Below, one piece after another: positions 33,187 to 45,012 of a stretch of 64,000 nt of DNA. The notes under the pieces were generated by a model, which was not told the origin of the DNA, made no database searches, and saw only the letters and a list, made by a program, of their open reading frames with translations. Made by a program: the position numbers and the translations under genes. Source of the stretch: Pteria penguin (Eukaryota > Mollusca > Bivalvia > Pterioida > Pteriidae); assembly GCA_035048485.1 (NCBI GenBank), contig CM068583.1, forward strand, positions 48,303,790-48,367,789, in the 5' to 3' direction. How positions within the stretch are numbered: position 1 is the first letter of the stretch; the number at the start of each line of letters is the position of its first letter.

Positions 33187-35901
33187 TCACAGATCCATCC
33201 GAACTGGTGCACGACGGTTCCTGGTTGGATAACGTCTTTGTGGGGTGGTAGCTGGTGTCTTAATCATTTCAGGTTCCGACGGTTTTACTTCCGGTGTCTG
33301 GTCGGTGCAATTTGAAGACTGTTCCACGGTTGGCGGTGGAATGTAAGTTAAAGGCGGTGATACGGACGCTTCAACACTGGCGGATGGTAAATTCGACTGC
33401 GACTGACGGATTTGGTCAATGTGGCGCCTCCAGATTTTGGTTCCGGTATCCACTGTATATGACAGTGGTCCAGTTTTCGACAAAATATTTCCACTAGCCC
33501 ACTTTTGGCCATCTCGATAGTCGCGTACTTGTACTAGGTCACCTTTTTCGAGTTCACGGAGTTTGTTACCACAATGCTTCGACTCGACATACTGTTTCCT
33601 TTGTACCACATCTTGAGTGTTCGGCTTGATAAGATCTAGTCGCGTCCTGATGTTGCGACCAAACATGAGCATCGACGGTGTCTCATTGGTGGTTGCGTGT
33701 GGAGTTGTACGATACTTAAGCAAGAAAGCACTAAGTTTCTGATTCATAGATGTTGAGTCGGATTCAGCTGATTTGATTGCTTGCTTAAATGATTGTACGA
33801 AGCGCTCGGCAAGTCCATTGGTTCTCGGGTGGAATGGCGCTGATGTCATGTGACGTATGCCATTGGACTTGAAAAACTGCTTCATTTCCTGGGAAATGAA
33901 TTGTAGTCCGTTGTCCGATACAATTTCTCTCGGTATGCCAAATCGAGCGAAGAGCGTACGCAAAACACTAATTGTAGCGGTTGCAGTGGTCGAATTCATC
34001 TGAAACACCTCTGGCCATTTGCTGTGCGAGTCAACTACAATCAAAAACATACGGTTTTTGAATGGCCCAGCAAAATCTAAATGTAGTCGATACCATGGTT
34101 GATTGGGCCAGTCCCAAGGATGTACCGGTGCGGCTGGCGGCGCGCGCTGGGTAGATGAGCAACCGGTACAGGTCTGGACTGCGTGTTCCAGATCTCGGTC
34201 AATATTTGGCCACCACACGAAAGCACGGGCATGAGTTTTCATGCGAACTATTCCCGGGTGTCCACTGTGTAGTTCATGGAGGACCGATTCCTGTAGCGAT
34301 TCTGGTATGATGACACGATTGCCAAACATAAGACATCCCTGGTGGACTGTTAGGCATTCTTTACGATCATAATACGGTCTCAATTTTGGATCGCAATTTT
34401 TCGGATAACTGCCACTCATCGCAAAGTCTAGAATTTGTGACAATGTTGGATCACGTTGAGTATGCGTGCGAACTTGGTCACAAGTCACTGGTAAGGTATC
34501 GAATTGCGCACTGTAGAATACGGAAATCTCATCGGGTTCCGTTTCCTGGACTGTAACAGGTAAACGCGATAGTGCGTCTGCGTTGCAATGCGCGTGTGTA
34601 CTCCTAAATTCAATGTCATAAGAGTATCCGGACAAGAAAATCGCATAACGCTGTAATCTTGCAGCAGTCATGGTCGGCAAAGCTTTTGATGGACTCAGAA
34701 TGCTGAGTAATGGCTTGTGATCGGTCACAAGCGTGAAATGTCTACCATACAAATAATCGTTGAATTTCTGTACTCCCCAATACAGAGATAATGCCTCTTT
34801 GTCGATCTGTGCATAACCTTTCTCAGATTTGCGCAAGGTCCGAGACGCGTAAGCTATCGGGCGTTCCACATTATTTGGAAATACGTGCGAGAGAACACAA
34901 CCTATGCCATAAGGTGATGCATCGCACGCTAGCTTGAGCGGTAATTTCGGGTCAAAATGGCATAGAACAAGATCAGATGTCAATATGTCCTTGATTTCTT
35001 GAAATGCACGGTCTCGAGATTCGTTCCAGTTCCAAACTACGTTATCATGTAGAAGTTCATTGAGTGGTGCAACAACAGTAGATAAGTTCGGCACGAAACG
35101 ATGGTAGTACGTAACCAAGCCTAGGAATGCTCGGAGTTGTTGTACGTTCTCGGGCATCGGAGCGTTCGCGATGGCGCTAATCTTTTTGGGTGACTTATGG
35201 ATTCCCGATTTGTCAACCTCATGTCCACAGTAGGCTACACGATCTTTGAAGAATTCACACTTTGATAAATTGGCTTTCAGCCCATATTCTTCAAGACGCT
35301 GTAGAACGGTATGCAAGTTGGATAAGTGTTCGGCCTCGGTTGCCCCGGTGATGATGATGTCATCAAGGATACACTGTGTGTGATTGATGCCATGGAGCAC
35401 TTGTTCGATTGCTCTTTGCCATATGGCTGGCGATGACGAAACACCAAATACGAGACGATTGTACATGAAAAGTCCCTTGTGTGTATTGATCACGAGCAGT
35501 CTCTTGGATTCCTCATCCAGCTCCATCTGGTGATAAGCCTGGGTTAAGTAGATTTTCGAGAACTTTTGCCCACCACTCAGATTTGCAAAGATATCGGTTA
35601 CCTTTGGTAGGGGGTACTGTTCAATGTTAATAGCTGAGTTGACGGTAACGCGATAGTCGCCACAAATTCGCACACTACCATTCTTTTTTAAAGCAGGCAC
35701 GATAGGCGTTGCCCAGTCACTGTGCTTGACAGGTGAAATAACTCCCTGTGCTTGTAGACGATCAAGTTCGCTCTCTATTTTCGGGCGCAGAGCAAAAGGT
35801 ACACTACGAGCCTTTAGAAATTTCGGTTGTGCGTTCTCCTTAATGTGCAAGTGTGCAGTTATGTCTTTCATTTTACCAAGTTCAGGCAAAAAACACGGCA
35901 T
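33187..35901 (-). CDS. pol: Gypsy pol: reverse transcriptase, RNase H, integrase
   Basis: A 904-residue frame. RT: WATPIVPALKKNGSVRICGD (residues 63-82), motif A as KIYLTQAYHQ (116-125), motif B FGVSSSPAIWQ, and ILDDIIIT (Asp 180-181). The catalytic Asp normally in motif A is Tyr 118, so RT activity should be lost. RNase H: ACDASPYG (Asp 327), IDKEALSL (Glu 369), TDHKPLL (Asp 394), NADALSR (Asp 442). Integrase: HELHSGHPG with CTGC (zinc-binding HHCC, about 542-581), then LDFAGPF (Asp 609), VSDNG (Asp 663) and GLAERF (Glu 699), all of the DDE triad. A proline-rich basic tail follows. No chromodomain recognised. Confidence 0.95.
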   Translation of the reverse strand: MPCFLPELGKMKDITAHLHIKENAQPKFLKARSVPFALRPKIESELDRLQAQGVISPVKHSDWATPIVPALKKNGSVRICGDYRVTVNSAINIEQYPLPKVTDIFANLSGGQKFSKIYLTQAYHQMELDEESKRLLVINTHKGLFMYNRLVFGVSSSPAIWQRAIEQVLHGINHTQCILDDIIITGATEAEHLSNLHTVLQRLEEYGLKANLSKCEFFKDRVAYCGHEVDKSGIHKSPKKISAIANAPMPENVQQLRAFLGLVTYYHRFVPNLSTVVAPLNELLHDNVVWNWNESRDRAFQEIKDILTSDLVLCHFDPKLPLKLACDASPYGIGCVLSHVFPNNVERPIAYASRTLRKSEKGYAQIDKEALSLYWGVQKFNDYLYGRHFTLVTDHKPLLSILSPSKALPTMTAARLQRYAIFLSGYSYDIEFRSTHAHCNADALSRLPVTVQETEPDEISVFYSAQFDTLPVTCDQVRTHTQRDPTLSQILDFAMSGSYPKNCDPKLRPYYDRKECLTVHQGCLMFGNRVIIPESLQESVLHELHSGHPGIVRMKTHARAFVWWPNIDRDLEHAVQTCTGCSSTQRAPPAAPVHPWDWPNQPWYRLHLDFAGPFKNRMFLIVVDSHSKWPEVFQMNSTTATATISVLRTLFARFGIPREIVSDNGLQFISQEMKQFFKSNGIRHMTSAPFHPRTNGLAERFVQSFKQAIKSAESDSTSMNQKLSAFLLKYRTTPHATTNETPSMLMFGRNIRTRLDLIKPNTQDVVQRKQYVESKHCGNKLRELEKGDLVQVRDYRDGQKWASGNILSKTGPLSYTVDTGTKIWRRHIDQIRQSQSNLPSASVEASVSPPLTYIPPPTVEQSSNCTDQTPEVKPSEPEMIKTPATTPQRRYPTRNRRAPVRMDL

Positions 35902-35903
35902 TG

Positions 35904-36570
35904 TGCTTATCTAGCACTGTCTTGAGTGTTGAAGGGTTAGATACGGCGCGTATGGACTTAATCTCGTGCCAGTTTAATTTCAGCGCATACAACCAATCGC
36001 GACCGAATAGCGATGGACTGTTGATTGCCACTACATATAGGTCCAATTGTGCAGTCTGACCGTTTAGATGTACGTCGACTTTGGCTTTACCAAGCGGTGT
36101 GAGCGTGTGTCCTGAAAAGCTCTTTAAAGGTTACGATCCTTGTCCAGTTTTACCTTCTTGAAGTTTTCCCGAAAAACTTTCTCGGATATAATTGTGAGTG
36201 CAGAACCCGTATCAAGTTCCATGTCAATTTTACGGTTACCAATTTCTGGTGTCACTACAATCGGACTTGAGTGCCTCAATGAGTTGACGTCCACATACTG
36301 TATGGGCTCCTCGTCACTCTGTTCAACTTGATGTACGGATCTAGAGTTTCGACTCAAGTGCTTGTTTTTGCGCATACAAGCACGTTCAATGTGACCTTTA
36401 ATGTTGCAGTACTTGCAAACAGAGTTTATATGTTTACAAGTTTTTGGAGCATGGTCCCCAAGACAACGAAAACACTGATTCGACTGAGAATGTTGCTGTT
36501 GCTCGGGTGTATGTTTGGGCTTGTGTGGTTTACGTCCTTGATAATTTGAATTTGATTTGACCTTGTGCAC
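35904..36570 (-). pseudogene. Gypsy nucleocapsid and protease region, frameshifted
   Basis: After the gag stop, the frame to 36124 has two zinc knuckles, CFRCLGDHAPKTC and CKYCNIKGHIERAC, and then MELDTGSALTIIS, the aspartic protease active site (DTGS). The frame ends at a TAA in the cctttaaag context at about 36126-36132. The protease C-terminus continues one frame over, with GHTLTPLGKAKV and SPSLFGRDWLYALKLNW, and stops at a TGA near 35887. That second break lies in a T6 run (35889-35894); the RT frame starts across it. Single-base indels explain both breaks better than programmed frameshifting, as no standard slippery site is seen. Confidence 0.85.
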
Positions 36571-36573
36571 AGG

Positions 36574-37116
36574 CTACGGGTGCCTTTGGCCTTGCAGTTC
36601 AGAAGCATCTGACGCTGCTGTCTCCATAGCTGTGGCTAATTCGATAGCCCTATCAAGAGTAAGATTGCTTTCGGAGAGAAGCCTTTTTTGGATGTTCGCG
36701 TATCGCAGGCCACAAACGAAACGATCACGGAGCGAGTCATTTAGTTGAGCATCGAACTTGCAGTAACGAGCTAATTTGCGTAGTTCTGCTATATATTGTA
36801 ATACAGTTTCTCCTGTGTTCATATCTCGCTTGTGAAAACGAAAACGTTCTGCGATAACCAACGGTGTAGGATTGAAGTGTTTGGACAGAAGTTCCGACAG
36901 ACCTTTGAAGTCCTTCGATTTAGGTAGTTCAGGTGCACATAAGTTTTTGAGCAAGTCGTACGTTCTAGGACCGACAAGTGAAAGCAAAGTTGCTACTTGT
37001 TTATCCTCCTTGATTTCGTTCGCCACGAAAAATTGGTCGAGACGTTCACTGTACGATTCCCATGATTCGACTCCTTGGTCAAAATTATTTATCTTACCTA
37101 TAACCGCGTGTGCCAT
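36574..37116 (-). CDS. gag: Gypsy gag, capsid part
   Basis: A 180-codon frame whose ATG lies 22 bases after the LTR. It contains WESYSERLDQFFVANEI and YDLLKNLCAPELP, then ERFRFHKRDMNTGETVLQYI, the capsid-type fold of K02A2.6-like gag, with the usual RDRFVCGL block near residue 140. It ends at a TAG (after ELQGQRHP); the same frame continues directly into the zinc-knuckle region, so the TAG interrupts a normally continuous gag. A stop at this place, inside gag rather than at its end, looks like a nonsense mutation; readthrough cannot be excluded. Confidence 0.9.
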   Translation of the reverse strand: MAHAVIGKINNFDQGVESWESYSERLDQFFVANEIKEDKQVATLLSLVGPRTYDLLKNLCAPELPKSKDFKGLSELLSKHFNPTPLVIAERFRFHKRDMNTGETVLQYIAELRKLARYCKFDAQLNDSLRDRFVCGLRYANIQKRLLSESNLTLDRAIELATAMETAASDASELQGQRHP

Positions 37117-37121
37117 GATTG

Positions 37122-37138
37122 TTTACACTCGTCGCCAA
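37122..37138 (-). promoter_or_regulatory. Primer-binding-site candidate
   Basis: The minus strand reads ttggcgacgagtgtaaa directly after the 5' LTR. The position fits a tRNA primer-binding site; the tRNA was not identified. Confidence 0.5.
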
Positions 37139-37319
37139 TGTTGTGTTTATAATTTGTGCATCGCTGAGACACTTGAATAGTTGAACTGGGGTAAGGTAAG
37201 GTAGTAATAACTGGAGACCGCAGCTACAGAACACTTGTGATTTTATTGACAGGATAACACAAGCATAGAGTAAATACAAAACCAAACCGGTATTATAGAT
37301 TCCGGATGCATACATGACA
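37139..37319 (-). repeat. 5' LTR
   Basis: The 181-bp partner of 32721-32901 with one substitution. It lies upstream of gag on the minus strand. Confidence 0.97.
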
Positions 37320-37445
37320 AAAACCAGAGAATATAATGCTGTGAAAACCAGAGAATATAATGCTATGAAAACCAGAGAATATAATGCTGTGAAAACCATA
37401 GAATATAATGCTGTGAAAACCAGAGAATATAATGCTGTGAAAACT
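37320..37445. repeat. 24-bp tandem repeat, insertion target of the gypsy element
   Basis: About five copies of a 24-bp unit with aaaaccagagaatataatgc and tgtg. The other flank of the gypsy element (32695-32720) ends in ataatgctgtgaaaac, so the element landed inside this array. Confidence 0.9.
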
Positions 37446-38102
37446 GAACTCTTACTAATACTTTTGTCTTTCCTGCGCATGCCAGATTTCTATTATGTTA
37501 CTTTATATTTGAATTCATGTACCTACAAGCTGTTTTGATTCTGGTTAATAAATTACCACTACTGATGCTGCAGCTACTACGCTTCCTTTTCATCCACTTA
37601 ATATTGACGGAAGCAAAAACAAGTCATTCTTTATTTCTACTTTGCCTTGGGTGGATGATATACTTAGGTCTCGTACGTTCTCTCTTATTCAGGGTTAAGC
37701 ATTTCCGTTTGCGTTATTAAATCAAACTTTATGTGAACACTACAATACATAATCAGAGGATAATCATTCGATTAATCAAAGAGAATGAGACAAAGCCTGC
37801 GGATATGACTTCAAAGAAACTTGTTATTCCAAGGAATAAACGATTTTATGAGAAATGTCTGTTTTCTTAATTAATGAAGCCATCGTTAATATTCTCTGGT
37901 TGACATTACAAGAAGAAACCAGAACAAAAATCTATTTACAGATATAACTAACACAATTAAGATGTCATCTACTACATAATCATCCCTGACACGGAAATTG
38001 TTGATACCACATGTGCGTACTGAATGTTTAATGTTTTTCGATGGCAGGATGGCGCATATATCTTAAAGTAATTACATTTTAGCTTTCTTGGGTAGGCATT
38101 CG

Positions 38103-38106
<4 letters not shown>
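37446..38106. other. Non-coding stretch, nothing recognised
   Basis: No gene, RNA or clear repeat seen. Confidence 0.45.

Positions 38107-38150
<44 letters not shown>
38107..38150. repeat. TC dinucleotide microsatellite
   Basis: About 21 uninterrupted tc units. Confidence 0.98.
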
Positions 38151-38153
<3 letters not shown>

Positions 38154-38334
38154 TTCTGTATCTTACACTTTATCACTTGTTAACTCTTCATTCCTGAACG
38201 TCCCGTTAATCTGGGGCTTTCATGGGTTTGTGACCCGTCATCGTTTGATGCCTATTATTAGTAACACCTGATCTCGTCTCGCGCGATCGGTCCCACAGTT
38301 TTTATAGTTGCCCATCATACCTGCTTGTGTTATT

Positions 38335-38640
38335 CGTTTGATTGATTGATTTTTATTTAACGTCACACCACGATGTACTATTCGTAAAAATTCAATGCTG
38401 TGTACATTTTATTAAGAAATGAAGATCTTCCCAAAATTAAGAAAACTGTACAATTAATTTTGAACGAAGGAATTTCTCCTTTATGCATATCTCTGTCTTT
38501 GATTGCTAGTATTTTAGTATTGCTTTGCTCTTCAAATTGTCATACTGTCAAATGTTTTTCAAAACTGTCATTCATTAATGCAATAGTTAACATATTGATT
38601 ACTGCAAAACATTAAAAACTTGTCTCAGTGTAAAATGACA
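38335..38640. mobile_element. SINE tail and retroelement fragment
   Basis: 38335-38375 (gattgattgatttttattt then aacgtcacacca) is the reverse complement of a SINE tail like that at 16520-16565. Next to it, 38470-38560 repeats the ctcctttatgcatatctctg and gctcttcaaattgtcatact segments seen at 14121-14225, so it is a second fragment of that retroelement on the plus strand. The open frame 38400-38615 is derived from it. Confidence 0.55.
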
Positions 38641-39874
38641 CGAAAAACAGATTTACGATGTCTGGATTTGAAACGCTATCCGACAGTATGCTAGAACTTT
38701 CCCATCTCAGGAAAAGGAAAAGTAAATATTCTTATTTTTAGCATGAAACTCTCGAATAATATTTTGGAGTAGATATTTTCTAGCAATTGTTATGCTTTCA
38801 TCACTTTATTGAAAAGGTCAAGAAAGTGTATCAAAATGACTAATCGGGAATAGACAGCGTCAAAGAATGATTTTGGAATGGAATAAAACACAATAACACT
38901 TCTTAAGATGCTCCTTAGATCACTGTAGTGCATAAGTTTGTTGATCTGTATAGCCGTAACGAAACAAAAAAGTTTGTCAAAGGAGGGTACATTGTGGAAT
39001 CTATATGGTCCCATCCCTCATCCATGCATTGACAGATCTGGCGTCATTCCTACAGTGTTTAAAGGGATAACGGATGATAGACGCACCTCGGACAAAAATG
39101 TAGGATTATAAGTCACGTTGGCCTTAAGCTCAGGTAATCTAAAACATGGCGGGGAATATCCTACACAACAGCGTTCTTCAGTATTTGACGTCAAATGTAA
39201 AATTTATTATTAATTTAATGGAAAAGTCTAGTTGTGTTGTTATCATCTTGATATACATGATATATATGATATATAACTATTCTCATTTCCATTTTGAGCC
39301 GGTGTAAAGGTTTTTCTTAATATGTATATAATCGTCAATATTAAAGATGTGGATCCAAATGTATTTTATGGACGAAGCAGAGATGAGTGAGTGTTATTAT
39401 GTGTTTGACTTGATATTAGGAACCAACGTCAGTTTTACAAATCACTTGCTTTTAATATCTCTTGCAGAAAATTACCCATGGGAAAACGACAGATAACTAA
39501 TAGCAAAGTCTATTTACATATGCAAAATATGATTTTTAAAAACCGACAATATCATAATATCTGCATCTTCACTATTTGGGCAATTGATGGCTATTTTCAA
39601 CGCATTCATGAATATAATATGAGTGTCTAAAATCGTGATGGCTTTAATAGGTGTTTCAAAAGGAACTCAGATCCATATTAATGAACTTGTCAATCAACTC
39701 AAGACACTTCGAACGACTTTGGGGAATTCCATGTAATGCAATGTTTGAAGGGTTATGAATGAATACAGGTTTTGCTGGAAAATGGCGCATGTAGATATAG
39801 TCTTACTGGCAAGTGCATTACTCAAAATATGTAATAAATGTAAAGAATACAACACAAAAGTATATACATCGTAC
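38641..39874. other. Non-coding stretch, nothing recognised
   Basis: AT-rich; no supported gene or repeat. Confidence 0.45.
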
Positions 39875-39962
39875 TCATATTATGCAATTTGTCGTTCCTA
39901 TCTATATTATGCAAATTGTCGTTCCTATCTATATTATGCAATTTGTCGTTCCTATCTATAGT
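39875..39962. repeat. 27-bp tandem repeat, three copies
   Basis: The unit contains tattatgcaatttgtcgttc and ctatcta; one copy has gcaaattg. Confidence 0.95.
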
Positions 39963-41529
39963 TTGACAATGTCTTAGGATGAGATAGATCAGAGTCTTAG
40001 TTAAGGTCCAACGTACTTATATCTTCAATATGAGCTTGTCCTGATCCATTAAAAGGCAATCATCAATGATAACAGATTTTTTACTATGTCCCATGATAAC
40101 GTTAGATGAACAGATAATTGATATAACCTACTCTAAGTAAAACATTTATATATTATACCTTTTGTTTTGGCTAGCTACGATGACATTATACCAGTGAAAG
40201 TGTTGTCTTTATCCAATGTCTTATCAATTTCTGTTTTTGGCCATGTAATTGATATATACTTCGAATGCAAAATGTATATGTTTATGGATAATATTATGAT
40301 TAACAAATGATTGTGTCCAAAATGCCGAATCAGTTTATAAATGCCCAGAAAACAACAACAACAAAACAAAACAACCCCCCCCCCCCAAAAAAGAAAAAAA
40401 CCCCAACCTACACAGAGTACTAAATCAAACATTACCAATAACGCCAAATATAAATGACTGAACAGCACTTGCTATACATAATACTTAATTCTGTTTTGAA
40501 TAAAACGGTCATAGAGCTATATCGTAATGCATTTTTTCTCATGTTTCTTACACTCTAACAAGAAATGCAAGGACATCGCAATTTATTGCATTTCTATGCT
40601 AAAACAACGTAAATCAGGACAATTACAAGTTCTTACTTATAGGCATATTTGATAAAATAAAATCCTCGTAATCTGCATAATTCACATCGAATAATGCTAA
40701 CGTCCTAGTGACTTAATCCTTAAATATATTTGCATATAAATAACGTTATAACGTCAGGGACTCATTATACACACAAATAAATAGTCAGAGCATGTGTCAT
40801 AGAGTCTGTTTCATCAGTAAATGCCTTTATACACATGACTTATATATCCCATTGAATATATTCTATATTATATTTTCTAAAAGTTCATTTCAAATAAGTT
40901 TCAATGCAAATTTACATAAAGTGTGTGTTCGATTAGCCATGTCACTCGTATGACTAATGAATTGTGAGGATTTTCTGATAAACTTCCGCTACACTGAACA
41001 CGACTTTCAGTGATTTGTTACCTCTTATTGTAATGTGTGTCAATAAATCAAATAGGTACAAGTGATTCATCACTCTGTTGTTAATGATGACAGATGTTCA
41101 ATAGAAACATGTACTTTCTTCAAGACTTGTTAGTTACAACAAATGTCATTACATTTTTTGAATGCAACAACTTGTCATTATTTTTCTGCAACGAGTTTCG
41201 ATCCCGGCTGTCTGAGAGAAATTTCCAAAGATGATTTATTATCTTTCTCTTCCCTCTTCGTCTTTCGGATCTTCAGATGACACAGTTCAAACCGAGGCAT
41301 CATATCATGTCATGCACAATATGCCTCATTGATTTGGGCAAGTCTGATATATAGGTAAATTAACATGATATCATTTTCAATGCAGTTACTACTAATACTG
41401 AATTAGACATGGAAAGCAAACGGATAGAAACAAAGTTGATCTGGGTAAATCTTATACATACTTAAAACTAAAATGACACTATATTCATAGCGCCACCATA
41501 AGTACTACTATTACTAAATCAAAAATAGA
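39963..41529. other. Non-coding stretch, nothing recognised
   Basis: Contains a C run at 40375-40386 and otherwise AT-rich sequence without supported genes. Confidence 0.45.
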
Positions 41530-41998
41530 AAGCAAACCATTGTAAACCAAGTTAGATAACAGAAGAAAGGTAAGCAAACCAATGTAAACCAAGTTAGATA
41601 ACAGAGAAAAGGAAAGAAAACCAATGTAAACCAAGTAAGATAACAGAGGGAAGGAAAGCAAACAAATGTAAACCAAGCTAGGTAACAGAAAAATCTAGTA
41701 AATCAATGTAAACCAAGTTAGATAACAGAAGAAAGGAAAGCAAACCAATGTAAACCAAATTAAATAACAGAAGAAACGAAAGCAAACCAATGTAAACTAA
41801 GGTAGATAACAGAAGAAAGGATAGCAAACCAATGAAAACCAAGTTAGATAACAGAAGAAAGGAAAGCAAACCCAATGTAAACCACGTTAGATAACAGAAG
41901 AAAGAAAAGCAAACCAATGTAAACTAAGGTAGATAACAGAAGAAAGGATAGCAAACCAATGTAAACCAAGTTAGATAACGGAAGAAAGGAAAGAAGAC
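41530..41998. repeat. 42-bp minisatellite array
   Basis: About 11 copies of a 42-bp unit with agcaaaccaatgtaaaccaa and gttagataacagaag. A unit of 42 is divisible by three, so long open frames with a repeated VYIGLLSFLLLSNL motif arise on the minus strand, but single-base indels (for example cccaatg at about 41875) switch frames, which argues against coding. Confidence 0.95.
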
Positions 41999-43019
41999 TT
42001 CTAACTCAATTGTTTGACAATAAACGAAAGGGATTTTTGTTTTGTTGTTAATGATAACAGTAATATTTCTTAATGTTTTAGATATTCTGTTTTTTGGTGG
42101 CGGTACAAAAGGCAACTAATCAAACAGGCAAAATGAAAACACTCGAAATAGAATTGTCCTACCTAGACACTACAACCCTGAGTAAATAATTCATTGCTTT
42201 TTGAAAGTGATCGATTTACATGTTATTAACGACGGACTTTTTAATTTTCTGAAAATAAATATTAGGACATACATACGAGTATACATTTAGTGCAACAAAT
42301 GTGTCTTGACAACTTATGTATCTTCATATATGTAAATTTCCTACGTTTAATGCAAATTAAATGTATAAACTTAATTTAAAACTGCAAAATGAATGTAACT
42401 CCATATAAGATATATATTTGGATAAGATGACAATTATCTTATATTTGCAGATAACCTTAGCATCATTTATCCATTTAAATTGGGACTTAAACCACAAAGA
42501 GCAACAAATACATTTTCTTATCTACATATAAATATGTTATCTATCAACAACGTAAAGATTTCAATTTCATCAATACCAGCTTTACCTTTATGGAAAGCAA
42601 TATCCCATCATCGTCGGCCTGTATGAATACAAATCTTAGTAAATAAATGATGCCAGAGTGAGTGTATAGGAAACGCAGACAAAGATATCTGACTTAGCTG
42701 TATGACAACATCCGCAACAGACAAGTAGAGTCAACAAGAATACGTACATATGAAGACTTAGAAAATAGATTGCAATACTCTGGCGAAGCCGACCCTGATC
42801 GGCTGATTGAAGTGATTATCGTGATGTATCAAACCGGTTTATGAGCCCAACTTCCTATTTACCGCAAAAACAGTACAATCAAACAATAACCAGGACTGAG
42901 GGCAAGGCTAGTTTCAGATAAACTCCTCAGCCAGTGATAAATGGAAGACTGTCAACAACACTGAGGAAGTTCTATGCTCGATACGATCATACAGTATAAA
43001 ATCTCGTCATCCTGTTTTG
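41999..43019. other. Non-coding stretch, nothing recognised
   Basis: No gene or repeat supported. Confidence 0.45.
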
Positions 43020-43610
43020 TAACATTTTGGTTTTGGGGTCTACAGACTGGCGATGTCCGTCTGTCGATCCGTCCGTCTAACTGTCCGTCAACAGTTTGGT
43101 TAAGTTTCTGGTGAAACAAAATCTCTTTGGCTGGAGTGCTTCTGAATCAATTACGGCAGGGCTTTGATATTTCACATGTACGTTCTTTATGACCATACCG
43201 TCTTTAGCGGTTTCTTATTGATCTGAGCAAAAGTACAAGGGATTGTATCCATTCAGAAAGGATGTCCACTTAATGTCTTCTATTTGTTCTTGAATAATCT
43301 GCACACATGTTCATAATTATTTCGGAAATTTGGCTCCATATGAAGAATCTTGGATCCATGTCCTTTGGACAATTTAGTGAACGTTCGCTCACCTTGGCTT
43401 TATAACGATGTTAAGATCAGCAGTGGCACCATGACCATCACAACTATTTTTGATTAAAGCAAAATCTCTTTGGCTGGAATGCAAAGCAAATCTGGATTAT
43501 AGATTGGCAACCCCCGTTCGTCCGTCTCTCCGTCTACATTTTGCACGAGAATTTGGTTAGAGCAAAACATCAGCAACTAAGAGGATAATAAACAAAATAC
43601 TTCACGCATA
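43020..43610. repeat. Dispersed repeat with an internal duplicated segment
   Basis: Segments tcgatccgtccgtctaactg (near 43065) and cgtccgtctctccgtctaca (near 43520), and two copies of caaaatctctttggctggaa/gtgc (43118 and 43452), recur with partial inversion of order. gtccgtc-rich sequence is typical of a common mollusc dispersed repeat. Confidence 0.5.
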
Positions 43611-44828
43611 CTTATGACTATAGTTGCGATAATGCAAGATAAAGCCAAGTTTTAAAACACTTGGCTATATCTTGCACCATCGCAACTATTTTTATTGGTT
43701 GTTGGTTTTGTCCATTTTGTTTTCGTCTTTTGTTTTAAAATCACAGAGGAAGGTTTATTATTAGAAACAATCATATGTGGTCTTTGTTGTAAATGATGAT
43801 GAGGATTTAATGCGGAAAATCTACAGTCGAGATACACATTTACGACTTGTTGGATAGCAGTACTGATTGACTAAAGGTACCTGTAGGTTCCTGAAACCAC
43901 GAATTACATCTTGATTTGGTCAATGTGTCTTTCAAGGTCATTCTGATTTCGTTTAATTGAATACTGTGATGAACATTAGTAAGAGTATCTTGCTAATAGC
44001 TGTGTCCTTATATAACAGTTTTGTTGGGTAATTTTGTTGTCTATTTCTACTTTTATAATTTCTGCCTGGAGCATTGTCAAAATACAGAACTTTTCAAAAT
44101 GCATTTCTTATGCCTAGTGTTTGCATGTGTATACTTAAAATTTTTGACAGAATTCTTAAATATGGGTTTTTATTAAACAGTCCATTTATTTTACACATTG
44201 CTCCTGTCTTCAAAGAACAGACCAAGGTTTGTTCACTGAAACATTGATTTATCATTTATATTTTTGAAGTCTTCTTAGAATATTCCAGTGCTTTGTACTT
44301 TTAAAACCTCATAAGAAACAGACGCTTCATCCTGGCACATGGTCTCACCTCTGCTTAAATGTTTAGGGGGCGTGTCCACCGTAGTGCCTTGTTCAGAATG
44401 AATATCGAGATAACACCGATTGTTTTCGTATTTTACAATCAGAATTACCTTCATGAGTTTTTAAAATTATAATGCTAATAGGAAGAAGTACAGTCAACTT
44501 TGCAAAAGTAATTCTCTACAGCTGCAAAATAAAGTTCAGGAGAGTAGATTTGTCATACATGACTGTCGTTACGAAAAACCTTTTATAGTATATAGTATAG
44601 TATATAATACTTGTTAACACTTTAACATATATATATTTTTTTTGTTAAAAGTAAATAATCATTGTCTAAACTGCTGATATAACTCACTAATTAAATCAGA
44701 TAAAACTTATATATTAAGTCGCTTTGTTTTGGAACTGGTACATTTTCCTGAGATACACGTGGCACAAAACGTAATTTCTCCTTTACTGTTCTACTTTTTC
44801 TTAGAACAAATAATGAATACAATAGCAG
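43611..44828. other. Non-coding stretch with short dispersed fragments
   Basis: 44330-44385 is the reverse complement of the gaggtgagacca segment seen at 4707 and 9448. 43985-44015 resembles the tatcttccttatgcatagct segment at 14121. No gene recognised. Confidence 0.45.

Positions 44829-45012
<184 letters not shown>

Larger units (their letters stand above)
32721..37319 (-). mobile_element. Ty3/gypsy LTR retrotransposon, near complete
   Basis: A 4.6-kb element with two 181-bp LTRs that differ at one position, 5-bp target duplication aaaac (32716-32720 and 37320-37324), a primer-binding-site candidate next to the 5' LTR, a polypurine tract next to the 3' LTR, and gag, protease, RT, RNase H and integrase in that order on the minus strand. 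RT-RH-IN order places it in Ty3/gypsy; the protein style resembles K02A2.6-like elements. No envelope-like frame is present. Three frame interruptions and a changed RT residue make this copy defective. Confidence 0.97.

Noticed and set aside
36120..36135. Programmed -1 frameshift between gypsy nucleocapsid/protease segments
   Set aside because: No standard slippery heptamer or downstream structure; the shift falls inside the protease domain, so a single-base indel is simpler.
41485..42115. Leucine-rich membrane-like frames on the minus strand
   Set aside because: Products of the 42-bp tandem repeat; single-base indels move the frame.
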